In this document: in pieces, positions 22,074 to 34,113 of the stretch
Numbering within the stretch: position 1 is the stretch's first letter
Layout: each line of letters opens with the position of its first letter
Assembly: GCA_031213475.1 (NCBI GenBank)
Contig: JARUPZ010000010.1
Location: 2,361,001 to 2,425,000 of the forward strand
Reading direction: 5' to 3'
Length of the DNA: 64,000 bases
DNA from: Nereocystis luetkeana
Taxonomy: Eukaryota > Sar > Phaeophyceae > Laminariales > Laminariaceae
Translations under genes and position numbers: made by a program
Notes under the pieces: model-generated
The model's database searches: none
What the model saw: the letters and a program-made list of their open reading frames with translations, nothing else
Told to the model about the DNA's origin: nothing

Positions 22074-22787
22074 AATCCTCTTGACACTGCAGTCCCGTTT
22101 TGGGGACAAATCCTTGAAACTTCAAGCAGTTTGTCCACACAACGGGACTGCACTCCTAAAGCAGAAAACAGGAAAAGGTTGACGTATTTGGGACTGCGAC
22201 ATGAGAGGCCAAAACAATAATAACATTGGTATTATAAAGGGTACCAGGTATATCAATAGATCCAGCGTGAGCGCTTGCAGCATTACTTACGTACGGGTAG
22301 GATCGATAATGTTGCTTGCGCCCGTGCCGTGCGACTCCTTCCTCGTACCGTTACTCGAGCATCAATCTGTACTGTACCGTACTCCCAATCCTGCCGTGGC
22401 CATCGCTGTAATCGTCATTTTTTGTCGAAAATGTTTCGCAAGAGAGTGAATGAAGCTTTTTAGTACCGCAGTCCCGTTTTGGGGACGAACTGCTTAGATT
22501 TTGACCGGATCGTCCCCTCAACGGGACTGCGGTTTTGAAACCAATTTAGGGCAAAGTGCAGTCCCGTTCTGGGGACAAACTACTTGGAATATGACTGGTT
22601 GGACTGGTTTGGCCCAAAAACGACTAAAAAATTGACTGGTTTGACTGGTTTGGTCCCTAAACGGGACTGCGGTTACAGTAAAAGGGCTTTAACCCTTTTA
22701 GAACCCCAGCCCCGTTTTGGGGACAAACTATTTGTGATTAGAGTGCTTTGTCCCCACCTATGGGAGTGCGGTGCTAAAAGGGATAAG
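22074..22787. mobile_element. Cluster of four MITE-2 copies
   Basis: Copies lie at 22074-22162, 22455-22541, 22551-22687 and 22690-22787. The third contains an internal duplication of GACTGGTTTGG-type words and is about 40 bp longer. An R5 repeat fragment (22265-22420) lies between the first two. Such close packing suggests local hopping. Confidence 0.8.
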
Positions 22788-23525
22788 CCGGAACGTAATG
22801 CGGCTGTACCGGTAAAGATTCCAATATCAGTATACCAATGTCAACACCATGTAATCGAAAGTAACAACACGGACACTCGTCCACTCTCCACAGCAGTCCA
22901 TTATTGTACACCACAAAAGTTATCAGCTGGACCAGGCTGGGCGCCGGATTTCGACACGAGGCGGATGGAACTGCTGCCAAATTTCACAGGTCACTCGCAC
23001 CTCCACACCCTCTCATGATCCCACTATCAGCTGCCATTCATGTTTGAGAACCTACTGCTATGTAGACCTTACATATTCGAAGTGCACGCATATGACGAAG
23101 CACGCAGACACCAAGCCCCCACAAAGAGCATGCCAGTGGAGACCACAAGAATAAAAGTCGAAAAACCGAACAAGCCACCTGCCCCCTCTGGAAGAGGAGC
23201 GCAAAACAAAAATGGTACGAATAACGGGGGTCGCGCGTTCCACGTTCCACGCACTAAAAATGCGAAAAACAAACGAAAATTCGTGCGTGGATTAAAACAG
23301 GAAAATATGCTTCCTTCCAGGTCTGGATTGACGCACCAACAGGTGGAGCACGCCCAATATTTTGTGACAAAATCTCGTGCATACTGCAACTCGTACAGCA
23401 CAAACTGCAGCCAGCGAGCCAGCTGTTGCATTGCGCCATGTAAAACGTTGGCAAAGAAACAAGGGAACAACTCGTACTGGTGTACGTACAAAAGTATATG
23501 TGTAGCTGGTGCGAACAACAGACAG

Positions 23526-23543
23526 CAGACAGCAGCAGCAGCC

Positions 23544-23600
<57 letters not shown>
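23526..23600. repeat. CAG microsatellite
   Basis: About 22 CAG units on the plus strand. All six frames stay open across it, giving poly-Gln, poly-Ser, poly-Ala, poly-Leu, poly-Cys and poly-Ala ORFs, so the 100-225 residue ORFs here are not evidence of a gene. Confidence 0.92.
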
Positions 23601-24528
23601 TCCTCTACGTCGGCGGCAGCGTTCTCTTGCGGGGCAAGGCGCAAGCCAAGCAAGAGGAGGCATCGGGAAGGGATCCCATTGCTTCGCTTGATCAACGGGG
23701 ACGGGAACCAGGAATAAAAAAGAGAAAAAAGAGATTAAAAAAAAATACGAAACAAAACAACAAAACAAGAACAAAACAAAAACATGCAACACGAGAGCAC
23801 AAAAACCCAAACGATGCAGCGGGACTCAATTTTTGCCACCAGAGGCTCATCGTAGGTACGGTATTCTCAGCGCAAGCAGCAAGTCATCCATCCAGCTTTG
23901 GCGACAGAGAGAGAACACGTTCGCAAACTACCCGCCCAGTGTATCTCGGGTGTTTCTGAACGCGTCGTCTTCACGTCTTTCTTTTCAGCGTAAAATAGTA
24001 TATTTGTATAAATAAACGAGGTTTTCCATAGTATGAACGGGTTCCTACAACAGAGTTAAGTCATACCACCGCAGGTGCAAGTTTTTCTGCGACAGCCATC
24101 ACAGGCATCATACTCGTACTTTCAGCCGTGCACGAGTACCATGGAGGGGTCCTGCCTCGTACGTGGTACTCTCTGAAAATGAGTTGTCTTTCGTTATTTC
24201 TACTTGTCGAAGACCCTGACAGCTCACAGCAAAACTGGGTCTTCACCTTTTTACCTACTATACCTGGTATACTGCTGTTGTGTACTCGATCCTATTATCT
24301 GATTATTAATATTAATGTTGATGAGAGCACCAGGCAGCAGTGCAGCAGTAGTGGAAGTAGCAAATGTCTCGTGTACCCACGGGCGTTGGGCGTCTACTCC
24401 AACAAATTCCAATTTTTTACTACATTTTAATGTACAAAAAATTCAATTCTACATGCATGTACGCGAAAAACAATAAATGAAGCCAAAAAATGGAATGTGC
24501 ACCCCTTCCCTCCCTCCCCGAGACTCAC

Positions 24529-26220
24529 CGAGTTCTCTCTGCGCGAAACGCGTCTGCTGAGCCTCCGATTCGCCCTCGACAGCGCCTGCACTCTCCTCCT
24601 CAAGGCCTCCACATCGTCCCCGCTGCCAACATTCGACCCCCTCCTCCCGCCGCCCCCTCCTCCTCCCCCACCTCCTCCTCCGGCTACTCCTCCAGCGAAA
24701 GCAGCCCTCCTTCCCGCCCCGCCCCCCGCGCTCTGCTCCGAGCCACCTCCTCCTCCTGCTCCTCCTCCTCCTCCGCCGCCGAAGTCGCCACCACCGCCAC
24801 CACTGCCGCCACCACCGCTACTGCTACCCTGAGGGGCGGGGGCGAAACATGGGGCAGTGGTGAAGGGCCCTGTGGTGCTCCTCCGACGTCGCTCCGGCCC
24901 GGTCATCGGCTGAAGCTCAGGAGGCTCGATCGAAGGACCGTCTTCGTCTTCCTGAGAGTTGGCGTGTGCTTGTGGTCGGGATCGGGATGGTAGGGTTACC
25001 AGGTTGTCTTCGCTGTCCTCGTCGTCGTCGTCGCCGTTGTCGTCATCGTCTTCGTCTTCCGGCGGTGGAGACGGTGGTGGCTTTTCGGGGGGGAGGGAGG
25101 ATAGGACCCCCGGTTTGGGTTGGAAATGCCACGGCGTGGGGGGCGGCGGCGGTGGCGGCGACGGTGATGCGGAAGATGATGAGGTTGACAGTGATGATGA
25201 TGCCAATGCGGATGCTCCTCCGCCTCCTCCTCCTCCTCCTCCTGCTGTCGCTGAAGCTGCCGCTGCAGCTCCTGCTCCTACTGCTGCTGCTGCTGATGCC
25301 GCGCCTGGTGCTCGTGAACCTCCTGATGCCACCCACCCCCCTCCCGCTCCTCCTCGTGCTGCTAGTCCTGCTGATGTTCCCGACGCGGAAGTTCCTGATG
25401 TCGATGTTCTCGGCAACTCAGAGGGGGCGAACCTCCCCATAGCAGCAGCATTGCCTGCAGAAGTTCCTCGGGTGCTGCTGCCGCGCCCGCGCCGACCAGA
25501 CGACGCATTGGAGGCCACGGCCATGGCGCTGAGCTTGGTCTCGTGCGGCAGACTCTCCGACCTGCGCACCGACCCAGGCCTCCGGGATCCACCCCCACCC
25601 TCGCCACCACCGACACCCGACATACCAGGGGCAGTCGAGCTTCTGCGACTAGCGGGCCATCTCCCACCTCTGTTGTTACTGCTGTCATTATCAGGAAAAA
25701 CCCAGTTGTTGTTGGTGTTATTACTGCTGTGGGTGCCTGCAACTGCTGCTGCTGGTATTTCCCTCACTGCGGACGGGGCTCCGGCTCCGGCGGCGGTTCC
25801 TGTCGCGTCTCCCCGCGACTTCGGCTGCTCCGGCCCGGCCTGCCGCGCGAAGAGCGAGTAGAACGCCATGTCGTTCCGCTTGGAGGAGACCGCCCCCATT
25901 CCGATCACCCCCTCCGTGGAAGCCGCGCTGTCCGAGCTGGGGCTTGCCCGCACGAACGACGAGGACTGCGCGGAAGCGGTCGAACCAGGAGAGGGGTGGT
26001 GCTGAAATTGGTGTTGTTGCTGCTGCTTCTGCTGCCGACTGCTGCTGACACTGCTGTTGATACTGCCGCTGTTGAACGAGCTCGACTCCCGATGGTGGTG
26101 AGTGCCCCCTCCAAGACTGTACATCCTCCTCAGCACTCCGTTGTTGCTGGCCATGTGTGCACCCCTGCGTAGGCGGGCCCCGAGCGACTGTCCATCGTGG
26201 TTGTCTGGCGTGCTACTCAT
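24529..26220 (-). CDS. First coding exon of a low-complexity Ser/Gly/Pro-rich protein, family unknown
   Basis: A 564-codon open exon starting at an ATG with an in-frame TGA 45 bases upstream and ending at a good donor (AACTCG|GTGAGT), phase 0. I do not recognise the family. Visible features are basic Ser-containing patches near residues 15-40 and 211-222 (VRRSESLPHE), a Gln/His run at 63-75, Gly/Ala runs at 290-335, a Pro-rich stretch at 351-386, an acidic block at 387-406, a Gly-rich region at 466-525, and an Arg-rich heptad segment at 535-564 (VEALRRRVQALSRANRRLSR) that looks like the start of a coiled coil continuing in the next exon. Ala is not translated from a simple CAG array over most of its length, and GC is far above the flanks, which supports coding. 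Downstream exons were not found. Confidence 0.6.
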
Positions 26221-26982
26221 CTCTGAATGCGGAAGGCAGGACGTCGAGGAATCAACTTCGGGTCAGTCTCCCGCCGGGTATCAAATCAATAACGTCGTTG
26301 ATGCTCTCGTGCGTGTCAGCGAGAGAGAGACGAGGACGCCGGGTTCACAGCTCTATGGAGAAACGGATGTCCACGCTCTCTGCACGTTAAGTGCAGCGAG
26401 GATTGGCCATATCAGCCATTTGCGCCGACCGCATTCTGTCTGCTTGTTTTCGTGTTTTTTTTTTAGTGTTTTTCGAGTTTGTAAAAGCGGGTGAATAAAC
26501 TCTCTCGATTTCTATTGGCCGTATTACTCCGAAAGTCCGATGATTATTCCGATTCAAAGGCCGGCAGTTTTTTTTTTTTTTTTTTTTTTTTTTTCTCTCT
26601 TGCGCTGACTCTCCGTGATTTTCATTTCATTTTTTCTCTTCCTCTTCCTTTTCTGATTGATAAGCCGTACTCAAGGAGCCGTGTGGCGTGGTTGGAAGAC
26701 GAACCTGCTCTGCTCGGCTCGTATTGTCTGACGCCAAGGGGCTGGGCATAGTTGACGAACGCAGGGCGGAGACGGCAGTCTGGGTAGCAAGGTACCAGGC
26801 GGATTAGCAGGGAGAACCTGGCTATACTACTCGTACCACAAGCTGCTGCCGCCACCTAGAAGGTGCTTTGGGCTTTGGTCTGCCTGTTATTTCCCCTTTG
26901 TTATTTTTCCTTGTTACTTTCTCCTTGGTTCTTTGTCTTACTCTGTTCACAAGCAGTGGTGTCTTTTGTTATTTCTTCTTTT
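26221..26982. other. 5' flank of the gene starting at 26220
   Basis: It holds a 29-base T tract (26570-26594) and pyrimidine-rich DNA. No TATA box or other promoter motif can be assigned with confidence. Some of this is presumably 5' UTR. Confidence 0.4.
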
Positions 26983-27375
26983 TTCCAGCTCGTTCTTTTT
27001 CAAGTGTAGGCCACCTCGCCTGCGGGGGGGGGGGCACGACAGATTGTTTCTCTTAGATTTTGCTTTCATTTTTCTTCTTTTTCTTTTTCGACTTGTCTAC
27101 CTTGTTTTGTTTTCTCTTTGATTGTTTCTTTTCGTTTCACTATTTCATAGATTGCGTATGTCGTGCCTGTCGTATCTAGTATGATGACATGGCTTTGCAT
27201 TGCCCACTGCAGTTCACACTGCACACGTGGCAACGTAGTATCTCTGTGGCGTAGCTTTGTGACCACAGAACTTGTATCTCTTCTAGGATGGAAGAATCGG
27301 CACGGACACTGGTTGTGCTGGATGTCGACGGGTAGAAAGAACGGTTTAATGTGAAGAACACACACACACACACAC
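26983..27375 (-). repeat. R3 dispersed repeat, longest uninterrupted copy
   Basis: Reading the minus strand, a TGTG head (27371) leads to TTCTTCACATTAAACCG, CATCATACTAGATACGAC, an A-rich region, GACAGATTGTTTCTC complement and CTTGAAAAAGAACGAGCTGG. This copy keeps the empty forms GTATCTCTTCTAGGATGG and GCAACGTAGTATC that other copies have lost. Confidence 0.8.
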
Positions 27376-29824
27376 AGACCGAAATTTCCGAAATGTCGAA
27401 ATTTCTGAAAAACAAGCAAAAAGGTGAACTTTGTGAAACGTGTTTCAAATTCCACAGAAAATCATACCACGAAAAATCCAGAAACTCGAAAACTCGAAAC
27501 TCGAAACGCTTCGTCTCTCCTGCGAACCATTCGTCTCGAACTTTCGGAGCTCAACTTTCGACCGCGCAAGCCGGCCTTCCCTGGCGAAATACGTGAAAAG
27601 ATACGCGAGCCCCCTGATCTAGTCCAGCCCGACTCCGGCCGACACCGACACCCGGGGAGATGGTCGATCACCCCGAAATCTCAGCAGACGGCAGGTCAGC
27701 AGGCAGCAGCAGCAGCATCGAGCATCTACAGCGTAGCAACAGCAAAGCAGTAGTAGCACTGCTGTGAAGAAATGCGACCACGGCAATATACTCAAGTCTC
27801 TCGTTTTTGTTTTTTACTGTTTGTTGAAGCTTCGTACGTACATGAACCCCAAATATCATGTAACCTCCGTTCGTTCTGGACATCTGCCTCCCACCCCCAC
27901 GAGAGCCGAGACCACCACCCCCCTTTGAATCTTTACAAGAGCGCGTTGTTGTTGGGTCGCTGCTGTTCAGCTGCGAGTACTTTGTCGTGCGGGGCTCCGT
28001 CGAATTTCACTACTATTAATAGTCAATCGGGTTCTCGATCGATCGGCGATTTCCGGTAACCAATTTTTTTGTCGGTTTTGGGTTTTGGTACGAACGAGTC
28101 GAATAAATACCTGGTAATAATGTTTCTGCACCCAAAAGTTGTACGAAAGCTACGATGTTACTGGTTACTAAGATGTATACCTGGTACCTGGTACAAAGCA
28201 GTAGTATTAATATTAGTAGTGCAAAACGACTTTATACACGACACTTCCTCTGCACCTATTAATAGAAGACCATGACAGATGATAACAGTCATAAAATCAT
28301 GATGATACCATGTACACCAGCCCAGGTAGATAACCCATAATGCTTTGCTTGGTGGGATGGGGGACTATATGAATGAATGACTCTAAACCGCTGTCTGGTG
28401 GCATGAATTAAGTCCCAGACGGGTGAGTGCGAGCGTCGGACAAGTTCGGTCACTCGGCAACGTTATTTCTTCTTGTAGATCTTACAGGATTTAATCTCCT
28501 ATTAATATTATTGATACTATTTTACTTGTAATGCTTGCACCTGGTAGGGGCGACATCGCCAAAAAACACAAGCAGTGGTACAACCTTATACGAATGTAGT
28601 CAGCCAGCGGCACGCAACAAACAAAATGCTCGATGAGATATCTATATTATGATATCTATGCCAGAGGGGCACGAGGGAGAGAGCAACTGTCATAGCCTTG
28701 ATGCGTACCAGGTAGCATTTTATACCTACTGCGGGCTGCGGCGGTAGACAGCAGTGTGATTGATCTCTAATGCTACTCGTTATGTTGCGTACTGCCGTAT
28801 GTTGTTACAACAAGAAGCAATTAAATTTAAAATCACCAAAAACAAAAGAATATGCGATACTCGTAGCAGTGCGTACTTGTAAATTTTTACTTTTACCTGG
28901 TCGGACTGCTCAAAAAAGTGTTGCTGATAAGAAGTGGCACCAGCAGCAGCACAGCAGAGCAGCAGCAGAGGAAGAAGTAGTTGCCTACCCGTAAGAGTTA
29001 CCAGTATACCGGTACTTGCCCCCGGCGAGTGCCAGTCGCAACGTAGACGACTCGTGGAAACACATTGATTGTTATTATTTAGAACGATTGCAGTATTCTG
29101 ATGAGATAGATGATGATGATGAGGTCATAACAAAGGCGGTCGGATCTGTTCGACGGGACGACATGCACATTCACACCAAGCATTTGAACTGACTGAAGAA
29201 CAAGGAATGAAGTAACACAAAAAACGGACGGAGAGAGCAAGGAGCTTCGGAGAAGAGAACGAGCTTCGACATCACAGACAACTCAACGCAAAACTACGCT
29301 TGCACTATGCAGTATGTACGCACAAATATCGCTAACCTGTAACAAGAAGAAGAAGAAAAAGAAGACCAAGAAAACACAAACTAATGTGTGTCCGGTATAT
29401 ACCGGTGCATATATAATCAATCAATGTCCAATAATCTCTATAACAATGTCTGTGTGACAGGTGCTCCTGCCCTGTTCGTGCCCAAACAATTGAGCCAAGA
29501 ATGTACCATGGCAGGCAGCGTCTCTGCCCCTTCCTGCTTCCCGTGCCTCCTCGCGTTTCATGCTTGACGTGGAGAATGACGGCGTGGCTTCGTAGCGCAG
29601 AGCATGTCACAACATCGCGGCCCCCATCGCGCGTCTTAGTTTTCACGTCATTGTGCTGGCAAAGCAACCACAGGAACTACGATCATCATCGCGCGAAAGA
29701 TGGGACGATATTTACTATTTAGGGTGGGATAATACTCAGAAAGCGGTCAACCACAGAAGAAGCATGTAAATATGAAGAGTAGAACAACATCATGCAGCGT
29801 CTGTCCTGCGCAAGAAAAAAATAC
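27376..29824. other. Intergenic stretch, no recognised gene
   Basis: Repeated ACTCGAAACTCGAAAC words at 27480-27515, dense TATTAATA (28014, 28205, 28257, 28500) and TACC(A/T)GGTA words (28108, 28178, 28185, 28706). The conserved-looking frame at 29332-29667 has no recognised domain. Confidence 0.4.
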
Positions 29825-30109
29825 CTGCTGCTTCTTCTTCTCCAGCTCCTTCGTACTCTTCCCCTCCTCCATGCTCCCCCTCCACGCCGACCCATTTCCA
29901 CTCGTTGTACCACTCCGGACCGGCAGCAGTCGGCGAGAGGTCTTCGTTGCGCAAGCGCTGCATCCAGCTCGCGGAGTGATGATGCATCGAGATCGGCTCG
30001 ATTGCTTCGCAGCTTCGCACCTCGATCGTTTTCGTTTCTTTCCTCCCAAGTTTCTTTTTCGGTGGGTTTTGTTGATCGGGCTGCTTGCTGATGGTGGTGG
30101 ATGAGAAGT
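29825..30109 (-). CDS. Candidate internal exon, family unknown
   Basis: Between an acceptor TTTACAG and a donor CAG|GTATTT lies a 285-base open segment with phase-2/phase-1 ends. It contains a basic KKKLGRKETK patch, then SASWMQRLRNEDLSPTAAG, PEWYNEWKWVG and an acidic Gly/Glu tail. The tryptophan-rich, non-repetitive middle and higher GC than the flanks favour real coding. A second frame is also open. I could not find matching neighbouring exons with confidence. Confidence 0.3.
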
Positions 30110-30849
30110 CTGTAAACACCCGTATTAAAACATCAAAATATCAAAATTTCCATCTCCTCCTTCTCCTTGTCGCCCCCACTCTCGAAAGAAACTGCCGTGA
30201 AATATATTTGTGTGGTACGTTTAAGCGAGTCGAATCGACAAGAACGACGCGATGGGCAGATGGGGCTGTGGGCAGGGGAGCTTCGCCAATGACCATCGAA
30301 GCATCGAAGCCATCTCGGAACGAAACTGCCCGGCCGTTTCATCTCATCGATGGATCTGATTGGACCAAACGAAACAAAGTGAGGGAGCTGAGAAGCAAAA
30401 TGCGCACAAAAAAAACATACGCCTACGTCGCTTGCGGAGTTTTGAGGACCTCGGAATTACGTGTTTGAAGAATGGATTTTTCGGGCCCCGTCGGGGTCTT
30501 TAAGAGAGGTTTGACCGATCGATGGCGGAAATGGTTGCGGGGCGGACTTCGCGCTGGTTTGCCAGATTGATAGATTGATAGATTGATTGGATTGATGGAT
30601 ATCGGTGATGGACTCACATACGGTTTTGCCCGCAGGCATTCCGGATTTGTTTCGTCGCGCACGGTAAACAAAGGAAAAAAACTTGTCTTCTTTTGTTTGG
30701 TTTTCGGACGATCAATATGACGATACTGCTGTGGCGATACGTAGCACACCCACTATCAATACTTTTTCCTGAACGTCTTTGACTGAATCTCACAGTTAGT
30801 TGTGGTAAATAATGTGATTAATCGTGATGGTATTTAAATTAATAGTTTA

Positions 30850-30915
30850 TGTGTGTGGGTTGTTCACATCAAGCCGTTCTTTCTGGCCGTCGGCATCCAG
30901 CACAACCAGTCAATC
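30850..30915 (+). repeat. R3 fragment
   Basis: TGTGTGTGGGTTGTTCACATC then CCGTCGGCATCCAGCACAAC. Confidence 0.55.
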
Positions 30916-31391
30916 AGTGTAAACCACCGAAGACCCCAACAACAATACAATAACACAACACTACACATTGTCGGATGGCAAGCATAATAATAATAACACA
31001 ACAAGTAAGTTGTGAAACTGACAAACCCAATTTGAAGCATCGTTACATATCATATGTAGCTTCCAGTATACGACGAATGGTTGGTGTGTTGGCGCCTTAG
31101 TTTCCGAGTCATTTATCCACCACGTACAGCAGCGTACAGCACCATTTTAATAAATGTACCAGGTACGTGATATGACTTGTAGACGATCTACCCATACGCA
31201 CGTAGCACATACGTACGTACGACAACAACCAACCGTAACATCATTACGAACAACCAGACCAGGAACCAGATATCAGATGTCAAATACACAACAAAACCGA
31301 ACGTATGTATGATACGAGAGACGAGAGACTGAAAACACGTCTTCTGCCTGGAATATTTCACGATGGATAATGATAGATATCACCTGGTTAA

Positions 31392-31528
31392 TAAATTGTA
31401 GCTTTGTGACCACAGAACTTGTATCTCTTCTATTAATAGGATGGAAGAATCGGCACGGACACTGGTTGTGCTGGATGTCGACGGGTAGAAAGAACGGTTT
31501 AATGTGAAGAACACACACACACACACAC
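31392..31528 (-). repeat. R3 copy with a TATTAATA insertion
   Basis: Complement of the R3 5' half. At 31431 the sister-copy sequence CTTCTAGGATGG appears as CTTCTATTAATAGGATGG. Confidence 0.85.
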
Positions 31529-31966
31529 CATTGTCCACTCTGCTTACTTCACAGAACAATAAAAACAACAAAATAGAAACAATAAAAGCGATGTACCTGG
31601 TATTCATATTTATAATTATTAATAGTATTTTTGTGGCGTGATTTTGTGACTACAGAACCTGCACTCGTAGTATTATTAGTAGTATTTTTGTGACGTAATT
31701 TTGTGACTACAGAACCTGTACAGGATAAAAGAATCTGCACGAACTCTGGTTTTGCTGGAGGTCGACGAGTAGAAAGAACGGGAAAATAGACCCAAATACA
31801 TACGACATCTATAAACAAATATCGGGGGGTGGTGAACCCTCAAGGCGCGGCGGGCGGGCGGAAACAAGACAAGGAACTATCTTAATAATACGTAGACAAA
31901 ACCAAATTGCAGATGTAAACGATAAAATACGCGAAAAACTACAAGCAGTTATTAATAGTAGTTGTT

Positions 31967-32060
31967 GTTGTTGTCTTCACATTAAATCGTCCTTTCTACC
32001 CAGCTTCATCAGTACACCCAGTGTCCGTCCTGATCCCCTATCCTAGAGAGATACTGATTC
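31967..32060 (+). repeat. R3-related subfamily copy
   Basis: TTGTTGTTGTCTTCACATTA, then CCCAGCTTCATCAGTACACC, lying immediately upstream of a standard R3 copy. Confidence 0.55.
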
Positions 32061-32073
32061 TGTGGTCACAGAC

Positions 32074-33245
32074 TGTGTGTGTGTGTTCTTTGCATTAAAC
32101 CGTTCTTTCTACCCGTCGACATCCAGCACAACCAGTGTCCGTGCCGATTCTCCAATCCTAGAAGAGATACAAGTTCTGTGGTCACAAAGCTACGCCACAG
32201 AGATACTACGTTGCCACGTGTGCAGTATGCACTGCAGTGGGCAATGCAAAGCCATGTCATCATACTCAAGCTCGAAGGGTGGCGCGAGGCAGCACAGAAA
32301 GCCGGCAGATGGTTCCGACGGGTCAAGGGAGGGGCGGAGGCCTTCATGCGGAAATGGCATACAGATGAGAAGGAGGCATCGGCAGAACGGCATAGAATAG
32401 CTGCAACCACGACCACAGCCGTTGACGCCAACGCGAGTGTGCAGAATGGCAGGGAAGAGGGGGGGGGCGAAAGGGGGACGAGGGGGAATGGCGGGGGGGG
32501 GGGAGGGGAGGCGGTCTGCCCAACAGACTGAAGCCTGGTTATGGCCATCATCGTCATGATGCACTCCATTCTTTGGGACCCAAGTAACTAGCATGGTGCC
32601 ATCTGGGCAACTTTGCGTGTCTGTATGCTCCAGTGCCTGCCTTTCGTATTTTCTTTTCCCCCCGCCCGTGATTATCGCTTTTTTGTCCCTTCTTTTTTTT
32701 AATTTTTCTTTCATTCCCGTTTGTACCTCTTTGTGTCTTTGTTAGTATGGTCCGTTTTGCCTTTTTTTTGCGTTTTGCTATCTGCGTCTGCTTTAGTTTT
32801 GTTTTTCTTTTTCTTTTGCTTCGCTTCATCTTCTTTTTTTTAGGTTTTTGTCTGCTATTAATAGTCTCCTTTTTGCTTCCCTGGTGTCCGCAGTGGTGGA
32901 GTGCGTATGCTTGTTTTTTGTTTTTTGCCTCTGTTTTTACTTGAGGTATTTCTTCCACTCCAGAGTTATTGGAGCCTGTCCTGCGACCACGGACTGCATT
33001 GAATTGTGAGTTGATGTGAGAACAACAACAACAAAACAACTAGATACGACAGGCACGACATACGCAATCTATGAAATAGTGAAACGAAAAGAAACAATCA
33101 AAGAGAAAACAAAAACAAGGTAGACAAATCGAAAGAGAAAAAGAAGAAAAATGAAAGCAAAATCTAGGAGAAACAATCTGTCGTGCCCCCCCCCCGCAGG
33201 CGAGGTGGCCAACACTTGAAAAAGAACGAGCTGGAAAAAAAGGAA
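32074..33245 (+). repeat. R3 copy split by an R6 element
   Basis: The 5' half (32074-32269, ending CATCATACT) and 3' half (from about 33041, starting AGATACGACAGGCACG) are contiguous in the copy at 15160. The intervening 770 bp is an R6 element. Confidence 0.8.
32270..33040 (-). mobile_element. R6 element inserted in R3
   Basis: Read on the minus strand it starts TTGTTTTGTTGTTGTTGTTC and TCACATCAACTCACAATTC, and ends near CCACCCTTCGAGCTTG. ACT flanks both ends, consistent with a 3-bp target duplication. One frame encodes 150+ mostly Lys/Arg/Thr residues; the plus strand of its far end (32270-32420) reads a protein-like GWREAAQKAGRWFRRVKGGA segment. No transposase or RT motif is seen, so it is a non-autonomous or unknown element. 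Confidence 0.6.
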
Positions 33246-33925
33246 GAAAAAGAACCACACCGATAGCGTGGGGATGGAGCTTGGATGCAGTTTATAAGGA
33301 TTTAAGGATAGAACGTAATGAGAAGGAAGGAGCAAATACAGCAAATAGAGTAGACAAGCTGAAAGTTGGCACGGAAGGGAGGTAGACTTGGTGCATGGGT
33401 TTCCTTTTGTTTCCGAGGTTTTCTTCTTTCGGGAAAGTTGTGAGTGATCCATGTTGAAGATCATGCTGCACATTGTCTGATGGCAAGATGAATAATAATA
33501 ATAAGAAAAAACACCACTGCTTGTGGAGACAGAGGAAGAAGTGTACAGGTAGTACATAGATTCATAAAATACAATACCAGTAGTAATTATTGTCACCGTG
33601 TTCTCAGTACCTGGTAAGTCAGGCATTAATATTGAAATAGTGGGAAATAGACCTTGACGAGCCCAAGAATATCCTTCTCCCACATGTTATATTCTGTATC
33701 TTCAACAGAATAAATAGTAGCATCATATTATTCGCAGGCATGTTTAGCGATAAGGAATGAATGAACGAATTGAATTGCACGACGAAGCGAACCTGAACAC
33801 ATACAACATTGAGCAACGCATTTTTGAAAGACCTATGTACACGCGCATATATATATATATATATACCACCACCCTGCACCAGTAATATCGGAAAATAAAT
33901 ACGAATGGAATATATACTCTTCGTA

Positions 33926-34113
33926 TTTTTTTTTTTTCTCATCCCATTCATTATCTTCGCACATCTTCTTCTCTCTCTCCTTCCAACTCGTAACTCAGAT
34001 CCGGGGTCACATAGCAGGCTCTTCTCCCCCCTTCCCGCTACGGTACGTGCCTTCATTTTTTATCGCGAGAAGATTTCAGCCTTTTCTTCCCTCGTCGACT
34101 CGCATCGAATTGT
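33926..34113 (-). mobile_element. SINE-A copy, 5'-truncated
   Basis: A poly(T) start and CTCATCCCATTCATTATC up to CTCGCATCGAATTGT. The tRNA-like head is replaced by a TACCTGGTA-containing sequence. Confidence 0.8.

Noticed and set aside
23040..23717. 225-residue plus-strand ORF and overlapping minus ORFs around the CAG array
   Set aside because: All six frames are open because of the CAG repeat, and the flanking residues show no domain or splice logic.
24490..25861. Plus-strand ORFs of 111-300 residues opposite the 24529-26220 exon
   Set aside because: They are Pro/Ser/Leu-rich shadows of the GC-rich minus exon, without an upstream stop/ATG context or splice sites as good.
32079..32531. 150-residue ORF across an R3/R6 junction
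   Set aside because: It is a fusion created by the R6 insertion; other R3 copies break the frame.
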